From Stentor coeruleus (taxonomy: Eukaryota > Ciliophora > Heterotrichea > Heterotrichida > Stentoridae): a stretch of 64,000 nt of DNA. Of the stretch, positions 8,999 through 19,284 are shown piece by piece (position 1 is the first letter of the stretch; each line of letters begins with the position of its first letter). Where the stretch lies: the NCBI GenBank assembly GCA_001970955.1, contig MPUH01000111.1:41081-105080 (forward strand), in the 5' to 3' direction. A program made the translations under genes and the position numbers. Below the pieces are notes generated by a model. It did no database searches. It worked only from the letters and a program-made list of their open reading frames with translations, and had not been told where the DNA came from.

Positions 8999-10456
8999 CT
9001 ATAATCCTATTGTTCCTTCTAAAGTTGAGTCTTGAATTCTCTTCAAAGAGTTGACATAAGCGGCAATTCTCAGATTTACTCCCAAATTCTGACTTGTAAC
9101 TTTGGTTTCTTGAACAGCTTCAGTCATGATTTGTTCAAGTCCAGAGTAAACTAAATTAAGCTCTGAAGCTCCAGTTGTATATTGTACTCGTTTCAATCCT
9201 GCAACAGCTTCTTTAGTATCAAGGCTCTTAAGTTTAGCAATAGTTTCAATAATATTCTGAATCCTTTTAGCACCCCATCTCTTAGTTAAAAGTCCAGGTT
9301 TGATATGCCCAAGGTTTTTAACATATTCGAAATAAGATACTGTCACACCACCAGCATTCATTAATAAATCAGGAAGTACCAAAACGTTATTTTTTTCCAA
9401 TATTTCTTGACCTAATGGTGTTGTTGGTCCATTAGCACCTTCAGCCACAACTTTACACTTCAATAACCCAGCATTAGTTCCATTTATAGACCTTTCAATA
9501 GCAGCTGGTATAACAACATCACATTCTCTTGAATAAACATCATTCTGGTCTTTAACAATCTCAGCTTTAGGATATCCAACAAACGATTTCCTCTGTACTA
9601 AAAAGTTCTTCAAATCATCAGGGTCAATACCGTTTTCATTAAACACACAAGAATTATGTTCAATTACTCCAAGTATTTTACCCCCTTCTTTATGTAAAAA
9701 GTGCGCAGCCCAATATCCAACATTACCAAAGCCTTGAACAATAAAAGTTTTCCCAGCAATACCAGTAGACAATCCAACTTTTTCCATATAATACTTGTCT
9801 GTTAAGAATTCACGAACACCATAAAAAACTCCAAGACCTGTTGATTCAGCTCTACCCGGAATTCCTCCTAATTCTATTGGTTTACCTGTTGTTGTTGCAA
9901 TACCGTTCAAATTCTTAGGGTGGTGAGAAACAAAAGTGTCCATCATCCAAGCCATTTCTTGTTCACCAGTACCCAAATCAGGCCCTGGGACATCAATAGC
10001 AGGGCTAAGGAACCCTTTTTTCCCAAGCTCTAAAGCATATCTTCTAGTTAATCTTTCCCTTTCAGCCTCACTCAAAGCTTTTGCATCTACTTCAATACCC
10101 CCTTTTCCTCCACCAAATGGTAGATTCACACAAGCACATTTTAATGTCATGAGAAATGCTAATGCTTCTATTTCTGGAAGGTCAACGTTTGGTGAATACC
10201 TTGTCCCTCCTTTACATGGAAGTTTATGATGTGAATGTTGAGCTCTGTATGCTCTATGAAAAGATATACTGCCATCATCATGAGCTAAAGGGATTGTCAT
10301 CTGTAGGACAGTGTCAGTGTTTTTGATTTGCTCAAGCATTTCTGGACGCATTCCTGTGTATTTTGAAGCCTTGTCAAAGAAGATGTTGACCATTTGAAGG
10401 AAATTAGGCTCGTTTATGCTGCTATGGCTCATACTTCGAGTCAGGAGTCGAATCAT
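8999..10456 (-). CDS. GDH: Glutamate dehydrogenase
   Basis: 485 residues, full length. It interconverts glutamate and 2-oxoglutarate plus ammonia, using NAD(P). Substrate-side motifs are KGGTRYSP, LPFGGGKGGI (catalytic Lys region) and PAIDVPGPDLGTGE. The Rossmann dinucleotide site is VQGFGNVGYWAA, and AEGANGPTT follows. The N-terminus MIRLLTRSMSHSS is basic and hydroxylated like a mitochondrial targeting peptide. The open frame begins four codons earlier at GTG; I start at the ATG at 10454..10456. Ends TAG. Its 3' end is 25 nt from the preceding convergent gene. Confidence 0.95.
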   Translation of the reverse strand: MIRLLTRSMSHSSINEPNFLQMVNIFFDKASKYTGMRPEMLEQIKNTDTVLQMTIPLAHDDGSISFHRAYRAQHSHHKLPCKGGTRYSPNVDLPEIEALAFLMTLKCACVNLPFGGGKGGIEVDAKALSEAERERLTRRYALELGKKGFLSPAIDVPGPDLGTGEQEMAWMMDTFVSHHPKNLNGIATTTGKPIELGGIPGRAESTGLGVFYGVREFLTDKYYMEKVGLSTGIAGKTFIVQGFGNVGYWAAHFLHKEGGKILGVIEHNSCVFNENGIDPDDLKNFLVQRKSFVGYPKAEIVKDQNDVYSRECDVVIPAAIERSINGTNAGLLKCKVVAEGANGPTTPLGQEILEKNNVLVLPDLLMNAGGVTVSYFEYVKNLGHIKPGLLTKRWGAKRIQNIIETIAKLKSLDTKEAVAGLKRVQYTTGASELNLVYSGLEQIMTEAVQETKVTSQNLGVNLRIAAYVNSLKRIQDSTLEGTIGL

Positions 10457-10738
10457 TTTTATAGCCACTAGATTTTCAAAGATTGTCTTATGGAAGTTGG
10501 ATAAAATTAAATTTTATATGGTTTTGATTGGGATTAAGTGGGATTCAGTGTTTTTTGTTACTGGGTTTAGGAATTGGTTAGATGATTATGATGATGGAGA
10601 AAGTTATGTTTTGGGTTTGGAGATTATGATTGAGGATTTTTAGAATGGGAAAATGTTGTAGTGTGGTTTTAGGATTAAGGGATGATAAGTTTGGAGGTTA
10701 TAAAAACTGGAGGAAATTTTGGTTTTGAAATTATATAG
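10457..10738. other. Spacer with extreme G-over-C skew
   Basis: This is the 5' flank of GDH. On the plus strand 10501..10680 contains about 53 G and 2 C. The open frame crossing it at 10416..10643 has this skewed composition and is not taken as a gene. Confidence 0.7.
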
Positions 10739-11054
10739 ATGACAGCGCTGGAAAAAGAGGTAAAGTGGAAAAGGACTTGGAAAAGTTGGAGCTAAAAACT
10801 TCATAGGAGAATTGCCTGGGAAAATATAAAAGGAATCACAAAGCCAGCAATCAGAAGACTTACAAGAAAATGTGGTTAAAAGACTATCTGAAATGGTCCA
10901 CGATTAGACCCATAATGTCTTAAAATCTTTATTGGAAGGAATTGACAGAGATGCAGTCACATATACTGAGCATTCAAGAAGAAAAACATTAACAGTATTT
11001 GCTATTTATGCATTGAAGAGATAAGGCAGAACTTTATATGGTTTTGGAGGTTAA
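10739..11054 (+). pseudogene. Histone H4 pseudogene
   Basis: 316 nt, against 312 for an intact H4 gene, from an ATG to TAA. H4 sequence is recognisable in successive frames: GKGLGKVGAK (10767..10796), HRRIAWENIKGITKPAIRRL (from 10802) and VKRL... to TLYGFGG (10875..11051). Frameshifts separate the blocks. The last block also has a TAG (10905..10907) where H4 has Glu53, a TAA (11022..11024) where H4 has Gln93, and one codon deleted. It lies between GDH and the DHHC gene in the opposite orientation. No poly(A) tail or promoter is evident. It cannot make H4; it is an old copy, not a splicing problem, since no 15-nt intron restores it. Confidence 0.92.
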
Positions 11055-11088
11055 TAAAGTTAATCAATAGAAATTAAAATTAGGGCCA

Positions 11089-12057
11089 TTAGACTTTATC
11101 AGGGGTTAAATTTATTTCCCATGCTATCAAATAACTAGGCAACCTCTTACAGCAGCTTGTGTATAAATTTGGCACAAATCCTTTAGAGAATGGGCTACCT
11201 TTAGACCAGTCAAGGCTTTTAAGATACGATATTTTATTCCAAGACATGAATTCCCAAGTAGTTAAACCAACAGCCGCAAGATAAAAGTGAAATCCAATTA
11301 AGCATCCAACCATAATAAGAAACAGTAACAAAAACAAAGTAATCACCAGTCGTAACCAATTATTAATAAAAAAGTAAAGGACTCCTTCATCAGTATCAAA
11401 ACTAATTAAATTCTAAATAAACCTCACCAAAGATAAACCCCAAACAATATGTGTAAATTGAAAAGTCAAATAAACATAAAAAGTTTTTTTATTTCTCTCA
11501 CCAATACAAACCCCAAGCCATGGACAATGATGATCATGTGTAGCTACACAATGTCCACATTCCCTACAATGTTTAGTTCTCATAGGTTGATCAATTTTAC
11601 ACACTGTACAATGTCTAATTTCTGTTATTTGTATATCTTTTGCTGTACTGATTTCATTTTGGCTTTGTGAATTATCTTTATCTTCTTCTTCATCATCTGA
11701 TCTTTCAGTATTTATTGACTCACTTCTTTTATTCACAAGATCTGGATTTTCTTCAGGATTTTCCCCATTGAAAATCACAAAATTGCTTGTTTGGGATTTT
11801 TTTATAGAAATTTCATCTTTGACTTCAACTGAACAGCTAACTGATTGATCTTCAGAAAGTATTCCACCTTTAGCAGTGAAAACATTGATATCATGTTGAG
11901 TTACAAAGCCTGGAATTGTTTGAGTTGCATAGAAGTATACGATAAATGATATAAGAGAAAAGATCCAAAAGAATATTGACCAGGGGTTGTGAGGATTGCG
12001 AAGGTCTTCAGAAACGTAGGCGAGACAAGAAAGAAGGCCAAGCTGGAATAATAACAT
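11089..12057 (-). CDS. DHHC palmitoyltransferase
   Basis: Exons 11428..12057 and 11089..11412 give 317 residues. It transfers palmitate to protein cysteines at a membrane. The cysteine-rich domain reads CTVCKIDQPMRTKHC then CGHCVATHDHHCPWLGVC; the DHHC tetrad is near residues 174-177. Hydrophobic segments at the N-terminus, near FFWIFSLISFIVYFY, near FYVYLTFQFTHIVWG and near LVITLFLLLFLIMVG give the usual four membrane spans. An acidic cytosolic insert lies between spans 2 and the DHHC domain. The second exon supplies the last span and tail. The start is the first ATG (two codons after a TTG). Ends TAA. Confidence 0.92.
11413..11427 (-). other. 15-nt intron in the DHHC gene
   Basis: GTGAGGTTTATTTAG on the coding strand. 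It carries an in-frame TAG at its end. Removal joins ...WGLSL to NLISFDTDEG and restores the fourth membrane span. It is the only one of the eleven with GTG rather than GTA. Confidence 0.92.
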
Positions 12058-12320
12058 GATCAATGGGGTTTTCAGTCCTTTTTAAGTCTTACTTAAAGGA
12101 ATTTGCATGTTAATATTATTTTAGATATTAGAAATATGAAAGTCTATACCATAACAAAAAGATTATTATACCAAATATCATAAAAGAATAGATTTCATAT
12201 GGATTATAAACACCCTAAATATATGTAATATTTATATGTATTGTGAATATTAAAATTATTGGTTATAATATAGATGATGATTTATAGTTTTTATATTATA
12301 TAACCCTATGTTTATTATTA

Positions 12321-12935
12321 CTAACAACACTTTTTCTTTTTTTCTTTTTTGCCTAAGTTTAATCGTACCGAACTATCTACTCCTGAATTTTTTTCCAAAG
12401 GTTTTTCTAGACGACTTATAAAGTAAATTTTTTTAGCGATATCATCAAAAGCTTTATTTACGTTGTCACCATTAAGCGCAGAAGTCTCTATGAAATCCAA
12501 TCCATGTTTTTGAGCAAAAGATTGTGCCTCTTCACATGAAACAGTTCGAACATTATTCAAATCTGATTTATTTCCTATCAACATAATAGCAACATCAGGT
12601 TCTGCATACTCTTTTAAAGCTTTTAGCCACTTAATAACATTAGCAAAAGATTCAGTACTAGTAACATCATAAACTAAAGCTGCCCCAACAGCAGTTCTAA
12701 AATAAGTATATGTTATAGACTGATATCTTTCTTGCCCAGCTGTATCCCAAATTTGACAAACAATTTTTTTCCCATCAATTTCAAGAGTTTTTTGTTGAAA
12801 TTGTGCTCCAATTGTGGTTTTGGTTTCAAAGCTAAATGAGTTTTCGGTATATTTCATTAGTAAGTTTGTCTTACCAACACCTGAGTCTCCTGCCATTACA
12901 ATTCGATATGGGTTTTCTGACTTTTGTGCTTCCAT
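12321..12935 (-). CDS. Rab GTPase, Rab11-like
   Basis: 204 residues. G-box motifs are complete: GDSGVGKT (P-loop), TTIGAQF (switch I), WDTAGQERY (switch II), NKSD and ETSAL. The C-terminus is lysine-rich and ends in CC, the geranylgeranylation site. The pattern around switch II and IMLIGNKSDL is closest to the Rab11 group, suggesting recycling-endosome or contractile-vacuole traffic, but other Rab classes are possible. ATG start, TAG stop. Confidence 0.9.
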   Translation of the reverse strand: MEAQKSENPYRIVMAGDSGVGKTNLLMKYTENSFSFETKTTIGAQFQQKTLEIDGKKIVCQIWDTAGQERYQSITYTYFRTAVGAALVYDVTSTESFANVIKWLKALKEYAEPDVAIMLIGNKSDLNNVRTVSCEEAQSFAQKHGLDFIETSALNGDNVNKAFDDIAKKIYFISRLEKPLEKNSGVDSSVRLNLGKKEKKKKCC

Positions 12936-13283
12936 TTAAAGAATTATTTTCTGGTTTTGAATGATGATATAAAGTTTTGGATTTTATTTGGCTTGGGTTA
13001 TAAAGTATAAAAATATGATTAGTTATTTAGAAGTGGTTGCCAAATAAAATTATTTAAAGAATTGTTAGTGATAGTATTTAATAAACTAATTCTAAAACAT
13101 TCTCTTTTCTCAAATCATTAAAAAATAATTTTTTTTCAATCCTAATATTCTCAATATTACAAAAGCAACTCTAAACAATCCAATTTTTATTAACTTACCA
13201 CTAAATCATATCTCTATTCAAAATTACCTAAAATATTCACAATATTAAAACAAAATACATATTAAAAAAACTCACTATAATAA
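12936..13283. other. Divergent spacer with skew switch
   Basis: It lies between the 5' ends of the Rab and CKAP5 genes. The left part is G-rich and C-poor, while 13081..13260 has about 1 G and 34 C. The switch sits near the middle. No specific promoter motif can be supported. Confidence 0.7.
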
Positions 13284-16200
13284 ATGGATCCTCTACCCCA
13301 AGCATCCGAACTAAAATCTGAATTTCCCCAAGCAGACGAAGAAGACGAAAAAGAAGAATCAAATCCACTTGAAATCCGAGTAGATTCCAAAAACTGGAAG
13401 TCAAGATCAAAAGCTTACTCAGAACTAGCAACTCTTCTCCAAGATCCAAACTCAATCTCATATTCTGACTATTTGCCAAGCATTTCAAAATTCATATCAG
13501 ATCCTAACCCAGGTTCTCAATCCAAAGCTTTAGAAATAGTCTCATTATACATTAAAAACCAGCCTGATTTAATATTAACGCAAAGTGAGACTTTAATCAA
13601 ATCCCTAATAGAAAAAGGTATGACAAGTCCAAAAATCCCAATCAAAAACGACAGTTTAATTTTAATCCTAGACTTTTTCTCAATACACAAAGACAATTTT
13701 GAAATCCTAATCCAAAGTTTTCAACATTGTATCAACAACAAAAACATTAAAATCCAAGCAGCTGGAATAAATGCAATAAATTCTATAATCCAAGCATTTG
13801 GTATAGAAAAATTATCATTTAAACCTTTTATCGAGCATATAGAAAAAGCAGCATCAGCTAGTAACCCTTTAGTTCGTGGAGAAGCTCTTGGGTTTTATAT
13901 AGAAACATATCGTTGGATACGAGAACTTATTATCCCATATGTTGAAAAGCTTAAAAAATCCCAGCAAGAAGAACTGCATAAAGTTTTTGAGACAATAACT
14001 GAATACCCAAGACCAACTCGTTGGTTAAAATGCGAAGAATCACAAGCTAGGGAGTATCAAAATACACAAAAACCAAAAATTATTGATATTTATGATATGG
14101 CTGATGCTAAAGATATATTTACAAAATATGGAGAAAACTGGGCGAATTCAGTATTGAGTATGGAAAAGTGGACTGATAAAAAACAAGCTTTACAAGAACT
14201 TAACAACGAAGCTAACTACCCGAAATTAGCTGAAAAATCTCCTATAGAACTTGTAAGCTTATCAAAAAAACTATTAAATGACACTAATGTTCAGGTTATG
14301 CTCCAGTCAATGAAACTTATAGGGTTATTATCTAAAGGTCAAAGGAAATATTTCGAACCTTTTGCCAAACAGTTTTTGCCGATATTACTACAAAAGTTTA
14401 AAGATAAAAAAACATTGGTTCTTCAAGAAACACATTGCACTTTAGATAATCTTATGTATAGTATTAGTATTGACAGTATCTTTGAAGATGTGAAAGATGC
14501 TTTTGAAGACTCGAACCCAGCTGTAAAAACTAATACTTGTGCTTGGCTTGAAAGGGTTTTTGAATATCATACATTTGATAATATGAAGTTTATTATAAAA
14601 AACCTTACAAGTTTATGTAAAAAAAATACTGATGATCCTTCACCTGAGGTAAGAAATAGTACTTATAAGCTTTTGGCTTGTATGCTAAAAAAGTCATCTG
14701 AAGTTGGGCAGTTTATAAAAGATCTTCCAGCTGTTAAACTTAAAAAAATCGAAGAATGCTCAGGAGTTCAGTTAGATATAGAAAAAACTAAAAAAGATCA
14801 GGAAATTGACAAAAATGCAGAACCACAGAAAAAAAACCCTAAAGAAAATCCTCAATCACCAAGTAATAAAACTCATAACAAAAATATACAAAATGATGAA
14901 GATCATAGTCAAAGCATAACCCCAGAAGAAGCAGAAATTATAGTAAAAACTTTTCTCCCAAACAACCTCATACAACAACTAAAAGACAATTCTTGGAAAG
15001 AAAAACAAGCTGGGCTCTTATCTTTACAAGAATGGATCAATAATAATATTGTAATACTTCAAACTCATAATGAAGCTATATTACGTTTTGTTAGAACTAC
15101 AGTCAAAGAATGGAAAGAAAATAATTTTAACGTTGTTAAAGCAGCATTTGAGATTTTTAAATTCACAAGTGAAAATGCGAGTATTACAAAACGTACAGCT
15201 TATGGGGTTTTAAATACAGGATCTTTAGATAAACTTTCTGATCCTAAACTTATCGAATCATATACATCATGTATTTTTTCAATAACTGAAGTAGTTGGGC
15301 CAAAATTTGTTGTAAGTATGCTTATAAAAAATACAGAAGAATCTAATAAGCCTAAAGTAATCTCAGAATGTTGTGGATGTATAAGTAAAATAATCTCAGA
15401 CTATGGGATTCATACTGTTATTATAAAAGATGTGATTGATTATGCTAAAAATGGGCTTAACGGGGCTAATCCACAGATAAAAAAGTCAAGTCAAAACTTG
15501 ATAGTTTTAATCTATAGTTTTTTAGGTGAAAAACTCATAAGTTTGTTGGGCGATATTAAAGATTCAACAATGAAAGTTTTAATGGAAGAATTTGCAAGGA
15601 CCCAAATTGTAGCGAAAACTTCATTTAAAGATCTTAAAGGACAAGAGTCAGCAAGTTTCGATCCAAAAAAGCTTTTAGAAGATACAATGCCAAAGGTAAA
15701 TATAGAAAAACTTATTACTTCAGCTATGCTGAAAAAAATCTCTGATGCAAATTGGAAGGTTAGAAAAGAGGGACTTGAAGAATTTGATGCTGTTCTCAAT
15801 AATAATAAAGGGAAAATAATACCAATTGGCTTAGAGAGTATTGTTAAAGCTATTATAGCCAGGCTTTCAGATCCAAATAAGGCTCTTGTACGCCAAGCAT
15901 TGATTTTATCATGTAAATTGGCGAGTTCACTTGGTAGCGATTCTAAGAATTATGCTAAAAATTTCCTTCCGGCTATTATTAATTGCTTAGCTGATAAACA
16001 AAATTTGTTAAGATTAGATGCATTAGCAGCTATAAATAAGTGGGGTGAAGAAGCGGGGATTGAATTTGTTATTATGTATTCTGCTGGACCTTTGGGTATT
16101 GATAATCCAGAACTTCGTAGTGAACTTTTGAAATGGCTTTTGGAACATAAACAATCGTTTAAGGATATTGATATGAAAAATTATGCACCAACTATTTTAG

Positions 16201-19112
16201 CATGCTTACAAGATAGGTCTGCTAATATTAGGAATCTTGCGGAAAACTTGTTTTCGGAAGTTGTGGAGGTTGTGTCTTTTGAAGCATTTTTACCTTATCT
16301 TAAAGATATAAAACCTGCAGTTATGAATACACTTAGTTTGATATTTGAAAAATATAGAAGGCGATTTACAATAGATGATCAATCTTTGGATAGCATAATT
16401 TTACCTCTAAAAAATCCAAGAAGTACAACAAAAGAAGGTACAAGGATTATATCAAAAGAAACAAATAGGAAAAAAAGTGTATGTGCGACAAAAAAAATCA
16501 GTCAAAATGATATTGGAAGCCCATTAAATAGAACTCAATTGCCATTGGCATATAGCGTTGAAATCAGTATAATTTCTACTGGGAATAAAGAAAAACGCCT
16601 TGAATCTGAGAATAAAATAAAATGGGGATATGAAAATACTATCCCGGACCTGCAAGAAAAAATCAAAGACCAAATGCGAATGTGTTTTTCAACAGATCTT
16701 TGTATATTGTTATTAAATCAAGATTTTAAGAAGCAAATTGAAGGAGTAGGATATTTAAATGCATTTATTTCTTCACATCAGATACAACTTATTGAGGTTT
16801 TAGATATAATCTTTAGATGGGTGTGGGCTAAACTACAGGAAATGGGAAATACACAGCTAATAAAAACAATTTTGGAAATGATGCAAAGTTTAGTAAATAT
16901 GCTGGTAGATCATAAATATATTTTGATGGATAGTGAGGCTGGGATGTTTTTACCAATTTTATGTGAGAAAGTAGGTATCGCTAATTTTAGGGCAGTTATT
17001 AGAGGTATTATTCATAGTTCAATTAAAATTTACCCACCAGACAAAGTTTTTGTTTTTATCGTAGCTGGATGCAATTCTAAAAATGCAAAGACAAAAGTTG
17101 AGTGTCTTGAAGAAATTAGTTTAATGATTCAAGAATTTGGAGGTAAGATTTTTCAACCAAAAGATGTCAAAGCTATAGCAAAACATACAAGCAGCTCTGA
17201 TAGTAACGTCCGCAAAGCGGCCGTGAAAGTTATAGATGATATATTTAAAGTAGCAGGAGATAAAACTTGGGGAATGATTGGTGAGATTCCAGATAAAATT
17301 AAAGAAGTTTTTGAGCAGAAATTTAAAGCTGCACCAAGTGTAGGTTTATTAAGGAAAATGACTTTAAGAGAATCGCTACCAAGAATTGTTAGCCCAAAAA
17401 ACATGAAAATTCGAGGTGGAATTGATAATGCTCGATCTTTGTCTCCACATAAAACAATAGATGGGCCTCAAGAGGGAAGCATTGAAAGGGTTTCGAATCA
17501 ATGTAATTCAAAAAATGAAACTAAAAGGACGTTGAATATTGCTTTAAGAAAACCTGATAAAGATAAATACAATAAAAAAGAGGAATTACCTGAAAAATCC
17601 GATGCTGGGAATAAAATTGACATACCTCAAAAGAATGAAATTAAACCAGATATTCCAAACGATGCTAAGGCTGAAAATTTTCTAATTTTAAACAGTCCAA
17701 TAAACAGAGAAAACAAATCATTTATGTTTGATTCCCAATCCGAAGATCTACCCGCATATTTACTTGAAGACACAAAATCTCCTGTTTTCTCAGAAGGTGA
17801 TGAAAATCTACTTTTCGATTTGCCAAACTTCGAAAACCCTAAAAATAACCTTGACATCATCATAGAAACCATAAAAAATGCTGAAATAAGTTCAAAACTC
17901 GAAGCTCTTGTAGCAATTAACGATATAATACAAAACAGTTTAGACATTTATAAAGAAGAACTCCAAAACACAGCTAATTTATTATGCAATGCAATAACAC
18001 AAACATTAATAACAACATTTGATCGCCCATTACAAAACCTTCCATTAAGATTCACAAAGTATTTCTTAAATATCGTTCATAAAATATGCTCAACAAAAAT
18101 AATAATGAGAGAATTAACAGAATTATCATTATTTAACCTTGTTGAACAAATTCTTTATCGTTTATTAACTGAAGGACTTATAAAAATTGGAGTAAAAAAA
18201 GAAGGTGAGGCTATTTTGAAAACACTTAATGGGATTATGCTTAGAATTCTTGGGCATTCTCGACCTACTACAATAATGGTTGTGCTTATTAAATTATTGA
18301 CAAAAATTAAAAATAGTGTTTTGGTTAAAATGCAAGGGTTAATATTAAGATGTTTACTAAAACTTGCAAAAGGATTAAAAATTGTTATTAGTCAAATTGA
18401 TATACCTCAAATATTTATGTCTATAGATGAACATGTTTTATTGTATAAAAATGTTGGTAGAGATGATGGATGTGTTATATCTTTGAAGTTTTTAGTAAAT
18501 GAAATTGTTAAACTACTAGGGAATAGGATTTGGAAAGAATTTGATATGGTAAGGTATGAGCTTTCATGTGATGTGCAGTTAGAAAAATGGATTATAATTA
18601 TGCTTAATAGTTCAACTTATTCAACTAGAAAGTTTGTAGAAAACAAAACTGATATAGAGTTAGTTGAACTTTTTATATCACTTAATGAAAATTATGATTT
18701 AGGTATAAAAAAACTATTAGAATACAATGACAAAAACCCTGAGTTCATTTTAGTGAAATATTTAGATAATCTTCCTTTAAAAATCAGAGACAAGGTCACT
18801 GTTGATTTAAAAGAAATATTAAAAAAAGATATGATTAATAGAGAAAATGTGAGAAAAGATGAAGAATTACTAAATATAGAAGAAGTGAAGAAGATAGAGG
18901 GGGATAAAAAGAATAATTTTTCTGGGGATTCAAGTAATACAGAGAACAAACTAAAAGAATTTCAACGGCGTTTAGTAGTTATGAAACAAAGATATGGAAT
19001 AACAAACATTTCTACTTCAACAGAATATAAAGTTGCTATTAGTGAATTGAAGGATAAAGCTAATAACTTGTTAAACAGTCCGAAAAACGTGAAAACAGAA
19101 GTTTATAAATGA
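13284..19112 (+). CDS. CKAP5: XMAP215/Dis1/CKAP5-family microtubule polymerase
   Basis: 1942 residues, the largest gene here, in one exon. TOG HEAT-repeat arrays begin at NWKSRSKAYSEL (near residue 36), EKWTDKKQALQELN (near 293), NSWKEKQAGLLSLQEW (near 568) and NWKVRKEGLEEF (near 822), with a fifth divergent array around 1180-1390. Low-complexity Lys/Asn-rich linkers separate some of them. The C-terminal helical region ends in a short coiled coil. The family binds tubulin dimers through TOG domains and speeds plus-end growth; five TOGs is the animal/plant-type layout. ATG start, TGA stop (evidence that TGA is a stop). I scanned about the first half for 15-nt intron-like inserts and found none. 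Confidence 0.92.
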   Translation: MDPLPQASELKSEFPQADEEDEKEESNPLEIRVDSKNWKSRSKAYSELATLLQDPNSISYSDYLPSISKFISDPNPGSQSKALEIVSLYIKNQPDLILTQSETLIKSLIEKGMTSPKIPIKNDSLILILDFFSIHKDNFEILIQSFQHCINNKNIKIQAAGINAINSIIQAFGIEKLSFKPFIEHIEKAASASNPLVRGEALGFYIETYRWIRELIIPYVEKLKKSQQEELHKVFETITEYPRPTRWLKCEESQAREYQNTQKPKIIDIYDMADAKDIFTKYGENWANSVLSMEKWTDKKQALQELNNEANYPKLAEKSPIELVSLSKKLLNDTNVQVMLQSMKLIGLLSKGQRKYFEPFAKQFLPILLQKFKDKKTLVLQETHCTLDNLMYSISIDSIFEDVKDAFEDSNPAVKTNTCAWLERVFEYHTFDNMKFIIKNLTSLCKKNTDDPSPEVRNSTYKLLACMLKKSSEVGQFIKDLPAVKLKKIEECSGVQLDIEKTKKDQEIDKNAEPQKKNPKENPQSPSNKTHNKNIQNDEDHSQSITPEEAEIIVKTFLPNNLIQQLKDNSWKEKQAGLLSLQEWINNNIVILQTHNEAILRFVRTTVKEWKENNFNVVKAAFEIFKFTSENASITKRTAYGVLNTGSLDKLSDPKLIESYTSCIFSITEVVGPKFVVSMLIKNTEESNKPKVISECCGCISKIISDYGIHTVIIKDVIDYAKNGLNGANPQIKKSSQNLIVLIYSFLGEKLISLLGDIKDSTMKVLMEEFARTQIVAKTSFKDLKGQESASFDPKKLLEDTMPKVNIEKLITSAMLKKISDANWKVRKEGLEEFDAVLNNNKGKIIPIGLESIVKAIIARLSDPNKALVRQALILSCKLASSLGSDSKNYAKNFLPAIINCLADKQNLLRLDALAAINKWGEEAGIEFVIMYSAGPLGIDNPELRSELLKWLLEHKQSFKDIDMKNYAPTILACLQDRSANIRNLAENLFSEVVEVVSFEAFLPYLKDIKPAVMNTLSLIFEKYRRRFTIDDQSLDSIILPLKNPRSTTKEGTRIISKETNRKKSVCATKKISQNDIGSPLNRTQLPLAYSVEISIISTGNKEKRLESENKIKWGYENTIPDLQEKIKDQMRMCFSTDLCILLLNQDFKKQIEGVGYLNAFISSHQIQLIEVLDIIFRWVWAKLQEMGNTQLIKTILEMMQSLVNMLVDHKYILMDSEAGMFLPILCEKVGIANFRAVIRGIIHSSIKIYPPDKVFVFIVAGCNSKNAKTKVECLEEISLMIQEFGGKIFQPKDVKAIAKHTSSSDSNVRKAAVKVIDDIFKVAGDKTWGMIGEIPDKIKEVFEQKFKAAPSVGLLRKMTLRESLPRIVSPKNMKIRGGIDNARSLSPHKTIDGPQEGSIERVSNQCNSKNETKRTLNIALRKPDKDKYNKKEELPEKSDAGNKIDIPQKNEIKPDIPNDAKAENFLILNSPINRENKSFMFDSQSEDLPAYLLEDTKSPVFSEGDENLLFDLPNFENPKNNLDIIIETIKNAEISSKLEALVAINDIIQNSLDIYKEELQNTANLLCNAITQTLITTFDRPLQNLPLRFTKYFLNIVHKICSTKIIMRELTELSLFNLVEQILYRLLTEGLIKIGVKKEGEAILKTLNGIMLRILGHSRPTTIMVVLIKLLTKIKNSVLVKMQGLILRCLLKLAKGLKIVISQIDIPQIFMSIDEHVLLYKNVGRDDGCVISLKFLVNEIVKLLGNRIWKEFDMVRYELSCDVQLEKWIIIMLNSSTYSTRKFVENKTDIELVELFISLNENYDLGIKKLLEYNDKNPEFILVKYLDNLPLKIRDKVTVDLKEILKKDMINRENVRKDEELLNIEEVKKIEGDKKNNFSGDSSNTENKLKEFQRRLVVMKQRYGITNISTSTEYKVAISELKDKANNLLNSPKNVKTEVYK

Positions 19113-19284
19113 TTTTAAAAACTTTATGCAGAATCTTAATCAATAATATCATAACTTTAGCTTGGCTATATAAAAATATTTAACAATAGATGTTTTTATA
19201 GCAATTTTCAAATTTTAGTATAAATATGGTTCATGGCAAGCTTTAATTGTTCTTTGTTTATAATATATTTAAAGTATATTGAAT

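Noticed and set aside
10416-10643. 75-codon plus-strand open frame upstream of GDH
   Set aside because: It overlaps the GDH start antisense and lies in a spacer with almost no C; codons are unlike those of real genes here.
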